From Salpingoeca rosetta (lineage: Eukaryota; Opisthokonta; Choanoflagellata; Craspedida; Salpingoecidae): a stretch of DNA of 12,909 nucleotides. Of this stretch, positions 1 through 8,100 are shown piece after piece. Numbering within the stretch: the first letter of the stretch is position 1; each line of letters opens with the position of its first letter. The stretch lies in NCBI RefSeq assembly GCF_000188695.1, contig NW_004754917.1, positions 1,063,196 to 1,076,104 of the forward strand, written 5' to 3'. Below the pieces are notes generated by a model. The model had not been told where the DNA came from and ran no database searches. It was given only the letters and a program-made list of their open reading frames with translations. A program made the translations under genes and the position numbers.

Positions 1-626
1 GACAAATCCATCACCGCCGCAGTTGATGCGCAGGATGCTTGTGCCTGTTCGGCAGTGTGCCCTCAACTGTCGTGGTAGTCGTTGTGGTGGTGGTTGTGGT
101 GGTGGTTGTGGTAGTCGTTGTGGTGGTCGTGGTGGTGGTTGTTGTGGTTGTGGTGGTTGTGGTGGTCGTCGTTGTGGTGGTGGTGGTGAACTCCTTCATC
201 AGGATAAGCTCAATGCCGCTGATAAAGGGCTGACGCACCTCACGCCCAAACGACACACTGATGGTCGCTGGCTCCTCCACAGACACCACCTCGATCACAG
301 GGTGCACGCGGAACGTACCAACCTCCGCAATCACATCGAGGTTCTCCTCCACAACAGCACCGTCGACCACCACGTCAAACACGCGGTCACCAACAGAGTC
401 CCAGTACTTCTCCACAAAGTACAAAACAATGCCATACTGCCCGGGCGTGTCCACCGGCAGTGTGTACTCCAGGTCAAATGGGCTGGGGGAGGACCGCTCT
501 GTGACGAGCATGGCGGTAGAGAGCCCCGGGTAGCTGGATGCCACAGGCCCGTCGTTGCGCGTACGTGTTTGATGCGCCCGTGTAGTATCCTTCGTCAGCC
601 ACCCACGTCAGGCCAGAGTCGGCATC
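1..626 (-). repeat. Malectin-plus-linker tandem unit, copy A
   Basis: This first 626 bp copy begins gacaaatccatcaccg at 1 and repeats at 627. On the minus strand it encodes one malectin domain followed by a Thr linker (about 69-188 in window coordinates) and the first residues of the next domain. Compared with copy B it has one transition near 505 (Ile to Val in the protein), a synonymous or near-synonymous change near 548, and an extra C at 558 (gttgcgcg versus gttggcg). Like copy B it carries the extra T (46 here, 672 in B) that the downstream partial copy lacks. The frame-preserving unit would be 624 bp, or 208 codons. Confidence 0.9.
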
Positions 627-2064
627 GACAAATCCATCACCGCCGCAGTTGATGCGCAGGATGCTTGTGCCTGTTCGGCAGTGTGCCCTCAACTGTCGTG
701 GTAGTCGTTGTGGTGGTGGTTGTGGTGGTGGTTGTGGTAGTCGTTGTGGTGGTCGTGGTGGTGGTTGTTGTGGTTGTGGTGGTTGTGGTGGTCGTCGTTG
801 TGGTGGTGGTGGTGAACTCCTTCATCAGGATAAGCTCAATGCCGCTGATAAAGGGCTGACGCACCTCACGCCCAAACGACACACTGATGGTCGCTGGCTC
901 CTCCACAGACACCACCTCGATCACAGGGTGCACGCGGAACGTACCAACCTCCGCAATCACATCGAGGTTCTCCTCCACAACAGCACCGTCGACCACCACG
1001 TCAAACACGCGGTCACCAACAGAGTCCCAGTACTTCTCCACAAAGTACAAAACAATGCCATACTGCCCGGGCGTGTCCACCGGCAGTGTGTACTCCAGGT
1101 CAAATGGGCTGGGGGAGGACCGCTCTGTGATGAGCATGGCGGTAGAGAGCCCCGGGTAGCTGGATGCCACAGGTCCGTCGTTGGCGTACGTGTTTGATGC
1201 GCCCGTGTAGTATCCTTCGTCAGCCACCCACGTCAGGCCAGAGTCGGCATCGACAAATCCATCACCGCCGCAGTTGATGCGCAGGATGCTTGTGCCGTTC
1301 GGCAGTGTGCCCTCAACTGTCGTGGTAGTCGTTGTGGTGGTGGTTGTGGTGGTGGTATCGAGCGTCGTTTGTTTGTTCGTCGTGGTGGTGGTGGTTGTGG
1401 TTGTTGTTGTGGTTGTATCGAGTGTCGCCGTTGTCGTAGTCGTTGTTGTAGTGGTCGTAGTGCCGGCTGTGGTTCCGGATGGTGTTGTTGCTGACTCGTA
1501 CACCGCTATACCACTAATTGCCGGCTGCCCTCGTCGTTTGATCTTTCTGAAGCTGAGGACGAGCTGGCTGTTTTGGCACTGCGCCACCACACGCGTGATG
1601 GCTGGCTTGTAAGCACCTCCGGCCTCCGCCACGATGTCGTAAGCGCTTAAGACAACCTCATCGTTGATGACGACGTCGAATTCTCGCCTGCCCTCGGCGT
1701 CGTAGTAGACTTCAGCAAAGTGAAGGTCGAGCACTGCCACACCATTGCCGCAAGCTTGGCTGAGGTCGTATGCGAGATCAAAATCACCAGCTTCATTCTT
1801 GTCGGCGTATCTGTGCGTGTTGAAGATAGGGAGAAGCGCCTCGTTGGCACCGTCAAGAGGAGCTGTCGGTCCGTCTGGGTTGGTGTACGTGCCTGAAGTG
1901 CCACTCACGAAGCTGCTGTCTGACAGCCAAGTGTGTGCATCTGCCGTGGTCTCATCTCCGCCACAGTTCAAGAAGAGCTTCGGCTCCAGTGCATGTGCGG
2001 TGGTGGACAGGGCGACGATGACGACCAGGAACAGGGCGAGGGCTGGAGTGCCTCGCCCGTGCAT
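1..2064 (-). CDS. Secreted multi-malectin-domain protein with Thr-rich linkers (C-terminus outside window; frame broken)
   Basis: The start is placed at the ATG complementary to 2062-2064. The open frame runs further upstream to 2418, but only this Met is followed by a clear signal peptide: a hydrophobic stretch, ALALFLVVIVAL, then an A-H-A cleavage site near residue 25. Residues about 28-190 form a first malectin-like domain (LFLNCGGD, then LHFAEVYYDAEG, REFDVVIND, ISGIAVYE). Residues about 195-250 are a Thr-rich linker. A second malectin domain follows (ILRINCGGDGF, YGIVLYFVEKYWDSVGDRVFDVVVDG, FISGIELIL), then a linker of about 40 Thr. The uninterrupted frame is 637-2064 (475 codons plus stop). 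An extra T at 672 then shifts it into an early stop. Past that break, in other frames, a third domain almost identical to the second fills 194-690, and a fourth begins at 1-66. Malectin domains bind carbohydrate, so a cell-surface or matrix glycan-binding role is inferred. Domain assignment is firm; whether the gene is intact is uncertain. Confidence 0.8.
627..1251 (-). repeat. Malectin-plus-linker tandem unit, copy B
   Basis: This second copy is 625 bp and differs from copy A at about three positions over its whole length. Its Thr linker is at about 695-814. The start of a further copy follows from 1252. That copy matches through the beginning of the malectin domain and the start of the linker (to about 1360), then diverges into a different Thr-rich linker interrupted by LDT and NKQ segments. 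Near-identity over 600 bp implies very recent duplication, active homogenisation, or an assembly artefact. Confidence 0.9.
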
Positions 2065-2827
2065 GGCTGGTGATTGTCTTTTGCTGCTGTGCGCGTGTGT
2101 GAAGTAAGCCGTTCCGCTGCTGATAACCACTTGACGGACAAGTTGGCGCGAAAGCGCGAACGAACAAACCAAGACAAAAACGCACACACAGGAGTTGGCA
2201 AGCACAGTGCAGAGATGTGTGTGAGTGTTGTTGCCGGGGCCAGCTCGAGGATAATGGGCGGGTTGAGGAGTTGGCCATTCAACAGGCATGTGCATAGAAG
2301 CAGGGCGGCTGAAACTGGTATGTGCCTTGTGGGCGTGTAGGGTCGCGTGCTGGCGTGGTGTGATGTGACCTTCCTTACCGCGTATCTCTGGCTCTGCAGG
2401 GTGGGGCTGTGCCTTCATTCAGTTGAGTGTGGGTTTGTGGAGAGCGATTTCGTCTATCAATGGGTGAAAGGGTCAGGTGGTGACGCCCGAGCTCTTGAGC
2501 AGGAAATTTCGCTATGGTCTGAACAAAGCACTGCACCTTTTGTTTTCCAACACGATTGGTTGTTTTCTGGGTGAGAAAATTCACCTGGCACGAGCGTTAA
2601 CCCCACACGTCATCCTGCATTGCCTGTGTACGTCACCATTTCCCCACAGCAGAGCCAAGCCACAAAGGCAACAACAACAGCACGACAGCAGCACGACAGC
2701 AGCAGCAGCAGTCGCGCCGCCCTTGCGCCACAACTCCAAAACAGCAGCAAAGCAGCGAGAGGACGCAACGTCGTTGCCCTGCAGCCAGCGTCACACGTCA
2801 CGAGCCCGCGCGCCATCAAGTACAGGC
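2065..2827. promoter_or_regulatory. Divergent intergenic region with both 5' flanks
   Basis: The malectin gene starts leftward at 2064 and the bZIP gene rightward at 2828, so this 763 bp should hold both promoters and 5' untranslated regions. No clear TATA box is visible. Seen directly are a tandem GCGCGAA element at 2145-2160 whose minus-strand reading TTTCGCGCC fits the E2F consensus, and ACGTCA half-CRE motifs at 2607-2612, 2630-2635 and 2795-2800. Short upstream ORFs on the plus strand include 2460-2483 (7 codons). A possible small 5' intron has donor GTGAGA at 2571 and acceptor TTCCCCACAG ending at 2649 (79 bp). CAG/CAA-rich sequence before the bZIP ATG is open in frame back to 2477, so a longer N-terminus is possible but has no ATG of its own. 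Confidence 0.5.
2145..2160 (-). promoter_or_regulatory. E2F-like tandem site upstream of malectin gene
   Basis: GGCGCGAAA at 2145-2153 is the reverse complement of TTTCGCGCC, an exact match to the E2F/DP core. A second GCGCGAA follows directly at 2154-2160. The pair lies 81-96 bp upstream of the malectin start codon. The match is seen; any function is inferred from E2F site preferences in other eukaryotes. Confidence 0.3.
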
Positions 2828-4700
2828 ATGGAGCCACCAGTCGGGCTTTCTCGTGGTGCTGATGGCGGACAGCAGGCTGATCTGTCGCACCAAAGCAACA
2901 ACCAACAGAAGTCCGCCAAACGAGAGCAGCAGGGTCCGAAACCAGCAAGGCACGGAGCGGCTTTTCCGCAGAGAGCCGGGCAGTCTGCTCGTGAGCAATT
3001 TGGTGTCATGGATGGAGCAGCAGCGACGTCACTGAGCTCGTTTCTCCAGCAGCAACCATCCCTCGGGTCCATTTTAGACCACCTGGGTGGCGGGCTCTCC
3101 CAAGTGCCCCTCCGCGGCGGGGGCAATGCACTCTCGGGTGCACTCGGTCTGCCTGGGAGCTCCTCAGGGCTGGCGAGCGCAACGCGCACTCCCGAAGACA
3201 GGCTGACTCCAGGGGGGATTTTGTCTGGCCAGCAAAGCACAGGACTCACGCTGGAGAACAACTCGCCGGCTCCAGGCACTGCCCCAAGCGTATCGACGCC
3301 CTCACTGCTTCAATTGTTTCTCCAGCAGCACCTCCAGTTCCCTTGCCTTTCGAATTCCTCGAACATGTCCATGCGAACACCAGGCCCAGCCCAACTTCAA
3401 TCACAACAGCAACACCAACATCAAAACCACCACCAGCAACAGCATCAGCAACAGCAGCTTCCCGACTTGCAGCAGTTCCATGACTGCGCGCCGTTCCAGG
3501 CGCTGCAGCAGCAACACGACACACAGCAACTGTTTGCATCGGGCTTGCCCATGCAATGGCAACAACAGTTGGCAGCATCGCAGCAACTCGGCTTGGACAT
3601 GAGCCAGAATCAGCAAGTCTCGTTTCTACGTCCGCAGCAGCAGCAGCAGCAGCGCTCGCAAAAGACACCCCATCTCTTTGGTGAGGCAAGTGCGAGGATG
3701 CCGGATGCAGGCCTCATGCGTGGCCGCAGCGACGCCAACACTGCAGACGGTGGGAGAGGCAGAGTTAGGGTAAAGGGGAGCAGGAACGCGCAACCGTCGT
3801 CCACACGTGCAGCGCACAATGGCGGATCAGTGTCATCGTCGACCAGTCAGAGAGGCCAAAGCATGCAGCGCACCGGGTCGAGTGTGGGGGATCTGTCAAT
3901 TTCTGGGGGAACTGACCTTCTTCAAGCAACTGCGTCGCTCGCGTCGCTAGCGTCGCTGAGTTCCATGCCGGTGAGCGCCGATGATATGCCCATGTTCCAT
4001 GCTGTTTCCCATTGTCTCTGCTGGCATTAATTTATGTGCTGTGTCTTGCCTCTGCTGACGAAGCACCATGATCTTGTGACCGTGCTTATGCCGTCGTTGT
4101 TTGTAGGCGACCAAACCCGATAACCCGGGGAAGCGAGCAAAACTGACCAACGTATGTCAGTGGTAGTGGTTCTAGCGGTGGTGGGTGTTATCGTGCATGA
4201 GTAGTGTCTTGTCGAATGTGCGCGCTGGTGCAGGTGTTGCCTGAAGAGGCTACGAGGGATTGTACCACACACACAAGCACATGTACACCAAGGGAGATGA
4301 GACGATTGGAACGATATGGGGCTACCGCCGCGTTTAACTCACCAGTTGCATGCCCGCTCCTGCTTTCGCTGTGTGATGGTTGCACCAGGCGACCGGTGGC
4401 AGTGACCCAGGCGAACAAGACGAAGAGCCCAGAAGCCCAGAAACTGAGGAAGAACGACGCAAGCGTCGCCTGGAGAAGAATCGACAAGCAGCCAAGGCAA
4501 GTCGCATGAAGAAGAAAGCCTATGTCCACGACCTCGAGGTGCGAGTGAAGCAGCTAGCACAGGCCAATGCCAGGCTTTCACGCGACATGAAGCAGCTGCG
4601 AGAACAAAATAGCAAGCTCGAAAAGGAAAACAAAGAGTTGCGGGAACTTGCTGCCCAACAGCACAACAAGGAGGACGACGACGACGTTTCTGGAAAATGA
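2828..4700 (+). CDS. bZIP transcription factor, CREB/ATF-like, with Gln-rich N-terminal region (2 exons)
   Basis: The coding exons are 2828-3970 and 4389-4700, giving 484 residues. The intron donor is CCG|GTGAGC and the acceptor TTGCACCAG|GCG, both phase 0. Residues 1-381 are low-complexity and rich in Gln, Ser and Gly, with repeated QQQQ and HQQ runs between about 190 and 280, typical of an activation region, and end in A-S-L repeats. Exon 2 encodes an acidic stretch (about 387-403) and then the bZIP. The basic region has N412-RQAAKAS-R420, matching N-x7-R, and nine residues later the first zipper Leu. Leucines recur at 430, 437, 444, 451, 458 and 465, with Asn at core a-positions 441, 455 and 462, so it should bind DNA as a dimer. 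The KKKAYVHDLE stretch after the basic region resembles CREB/ATF proteins, but the subclass is uncertain. The start is the first in-frame ATG; the next is at 3009. The gene is convergent with the formin. Confidence 0.88.
3971..4388 (+). other. bZIP gene intron (418 bp, phase 0)
   Basis: The donor is GTGAGC at 3971. TTAAC near 4334 is a plausible branch point, followed by a pyrimidine-rich stretch and the acceptor CAG ending at 4388. Unlike the formin introns it has no microsatellite. Exon 1 reads open into the intron for 19 further codons before a stop at 4028-4030, so a retained intron would give a protein lacking the bZIP domain. A later CAG at 4410 would break the reading frame. Confidence 0.85.
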
Positions 4701-4706
4701 GCGAGC

Positions 4707-4710
<4 letters not shown>

Positions 4711-4794
<84 letters not shown>
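4711..4794. repeat. (TG)42 microsatellite
   Basis: A perfect 84 bp dinucleotide tract begins ten bases after the bZIP stop codon, so it is probably transcribed as bZIP 3' UTR. Alternating purine-pyrimidine DNA of this length is Z-DNA-prone. Confidence 0.97.
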
Positions 4795-4796
<2 letters not shown>

Positions 4797-4935
4797 CCAT
4801 CTCTGATAATCGTTTCGAATGGCATCTTAGGTAGCAGTGTCGGCTAGTCTGAAGCGAGAAGATAAATGGTTCATTGTATGCGTTGATACAATTCGTGGGG
4901 TTGGGTTGGGAAAGGGAGTGGAGGCAGGGCTGACC

Positions 4936-5133
<198 letters not shown>

Positions 5134-5191
5134 TGTGTGTGTATGTGTTTGTGTGCGTGTGTTGTGTGTAGGTGTGTCATGGGAGGCGTGC

Positions 5192-8100
5192 CTATTTGAG
5201 CCACGGTCGGGCGGCCGTATACGCCTCAAACCCTTCTTGTTGTCCAATCTCTCGCTTCTCCTTGGCTTTGTGATGCTGAAAGCCGAGCAATAACACAGAG
5301 ACCCAAAGGCGAGTTGAACACGCAAGCTGCGCGTGAGCACGTTTCCGAATGCAAGCTCGTGCGTGTGTGTACGTATGTGTGCATGTATGAATGCAAGCTC
5401 GTGCATGTGTGTGTGTGTGTGTACGTGTGTGTGTATGTGCAGACCTCGAGGCCTGGGCGCCGGAAGCCAACGGTGCGCATGTCGGTGATGATTTGATCGA
5501 TGTCGCCATCGCCAACTTCCGAGCGGAGCTGTCAGGCACAGTTGACGCGAGCACACAGACATGGATCGCAACCGATGATCAACAGTCAGCAGGGTGGTCT
5601 CAGCAGCCAGTTCACAAGCAACAGCAACGGCAGCAGACACGATATGAGCCACATCGAGGAACAAAGGGGACGGAAGACCGACGGTGAATCCAAGCCAGAA
5701 CGCGCACCAACACCAACACCAACACACACACACACATGTACACGCCATGACCACCACGATGAGGACGTGAGCCAATACACACCCCAACAGTGCGCAGCTT
5801 TGGTGCGTTGTCGCCCACGATCTCCATGTATCCTTGTGGTTTACGTGTATCTGCGGGCTCCTCCTCCTCCTCTGCCGCCGCCAGCAGTTGGTCGCTTCGT
5901 TTCCGCGCCGCTTCCTCAAGCAGCCGCTGGCGCTCTGCATTCTCCTCCACGGCACGCTTGGAACACAGGCAGAGAGATAGGTAGGCAGGAAGGTAGGCAG
6001 GAACACACACACACACACACACACGCACACACACAGACACACAGACACACACGCACAGACACACACGCGCGCGCACGCACAAAGAAGAATGTCAGGCAGA
6101 CAGAGAGACACATTCACGCATACAGACACGGTACACCAATGTAGATTGCACAGAAATGTGAGACCAGTGATGAAGGCGACTTCAACGCGTGCATGATAAG
6201 GTGTGATGATGGATGTGTAGCAAACCGTGATGGTGTATGTGTTGCGAACCTCAAAGTAGCGGCGAAGGCGAATGAAGAGGCCAAACAGCACGCTCGGCTC
6301 GGTCGCAACATCCTCTGCAAAGTATTTCGTGACGCGGGAGTACGACGCCTTGGCTCGGTTGAAGATCTCACGCGCAGCATCGATGCTGTGTTCACACACA
6401 CATGTTGGGAGGGGGTAGATGTGAGAGCGTCGTAGCGATACAGAGCAGCGACAAGGCAAAACCAGATGGCGAATAAACACGACTTGTTCGGAGCACAGAT
6501 CGACAGCGACACACATTCCAGTGTGTGTGTGTGTTTGGAGGGGGGGGGGGGCAAGCGGAACGGTGGGCGTGGGCAGAGGCAGTGGGTACACCCAATGCAC
6601 AGTCACAGGCATACACCCACACAGGCGGAATGGCAGAATGGCAGAATGGCGGGTGTCAATACGGACGAACGCATCACGCTCCAAGAGGAGGAGATGGTGG
6701 TGGTGGTGGTGGTGGTGGTGGTGGTGATAGCGAGAAGGGGAGCACCCACCGGGGCATGACGGCGTCTCTGAAGTTGAGGAGTGTTGGGTGTGTGGCGTCG
6801 ACTTCCAGCTCAGCAGTGACCGCTGTTGCTGTGCGTTCGAGAGAGACAACATCTGCCTCCATCGATGCAAGCGACACTGCCGGCAAAGAACACACGGACG
6901 AGGCAGGTGTTGGGATGGCCCGAGGGGAGAGGGGAGAAGAGGAGATGAGAGCGTGGTGGTGGGAGACAGAGGCAGGAAAAGTCAGAGCAACGAGAGGTGA
7001 CGACAACAGACAAAAACCGCACATGTGTATATTTGTGTGTTTGTGTGTAGTACATGTGTGTATGTGTGTATACGTGTGTGTATGTGTGTGTGCATGTGTA
7101 TGTGCATGCACCTGCTGCAGCCTTGTCAAGGGCGACGAGGTCGTTCTGGAAATTGCGCACGTCCGGGAATTTGTGCATGACGACGTCCGCCACAAAGTTC
7201 ATCAGGTTTTGGCTGCGGTCGCGTGAGCGAATATCAAGCAGCTGTTGGAGTGGCAAATGTGCGGGTGTGTATTGATTGTGGGGTGAAGGTGGATGTGGGA
7301 GGCACATGTGAGCGGGCGCAGGGGAGATTTCCACGCGAGTACGCGTGATGACAGACGAGAGCAGTGTCCGACTGCCAAGAGAGAGCAAGAGACACGCACA
7401 CATACACACATACACACACACACACTGACAAACAGACAGTCAAACGAACGAACGAACAAACAAACAAACGAACGAACAAACAAACAAGTAAGCATGTGGT
7501 TGTGCTGATACGGCAAGCTGTTGCGTACGCGGTCAAATGCGCTGAGTTTGAAGCCGTAGGCACAGCCACGGCGCTGGCTGTTGAGGTAGTTGCCAAAGGC
7601 AAGAATGATCTGCATGTGCACGGACGTAAATGTGTGCACGCACAGAGCGCCCATGAGCTACAAACACACGCTTAGAGAGCCATGAACAAGCAAACATTCA
7701 CGCACACTCACGCACATGTGAAGTCCAAAAACGAGCGCAAGTGCACGGTCATACACACACGTGAGCACAAACCTCCAGCAGTTTCTTGATTTTCTTGCTT
7801 GCAAGCAATGACTCGCTTGCAGCAACAATGACATCCGCGTTCTATGACAACAACGAAAACGGCGACGGCGATGACAAGAAGAAAGATGAGGAAGTTGCGA
7901 TGACACAGGCAACGTGAACAATGCACAGCGTTCAGCACTCATGCAGGGTGCATGTGCGTGTACATGCGCAGGCCATGCACACAAGAGCAGAGTCAGGGTC
8001 AAACAAGCGCACACGAGCACGTTGTTTGTTTGTGATTTGTCGTGCGTATCTGCGCTTGCGTCTTGCGTGCTTGTGCTTGTGTATGTGTATGTGTGATTGT

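Larger units (their letters stand above)
5192..5956 (-). other. Formin C-terminal tail with DAD autoinhibitory motif
   Basis: Exon 5783-5956 encodes a charged helix (RAVEENAERQ..., then five Glu) with the end of the FH2 post segment. Exon 5445-5528 (84 nt, phase 0-0) encodes GDGDIDQIITDMRTVGFRR, a clear Diaphanous autoregulatory domain: acidic start, I-D-x-I-I core and basic end, as in animal FMNL. Exon 5192-5275 (84 nt) encodes the last 27 residues, ending P-W-L-K, with TAG at 5194-5192. In the family the DAD binds the N-terminal DID and holds the formin inactive until a Rho-family GTPase releases it. The DAD frame is hidden because neighbouring frames are open longer across this region. Confidence 0.88.

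Noticed and set aside
39..233. Poly-valine open frame on the plus strand (and its copy at 665-859)
   Set aside because: It is the antisense reading of the Thr-codon linkers of the malectin gene.
2065..2418. In-frame upstream extension of the malectin reading frame by 118 codons
   Set aside because: The stretch is His/Thr-rich and lacks domain features, and it would bury a canonical signal peptide that starts at the Met at 2064.
3763..3775. TTAGGG, a telomere-like motif
   Set aside because: There is a single occurrence inside the bZIP coding exon and no tandem array.
4389..4411. Alternative bZIP acceptor at the second CAG (ending 4410)
   Set aside because: It would shift the frame relative to exon 1, whereas the CAG ending at 4388 keeps phase 0.
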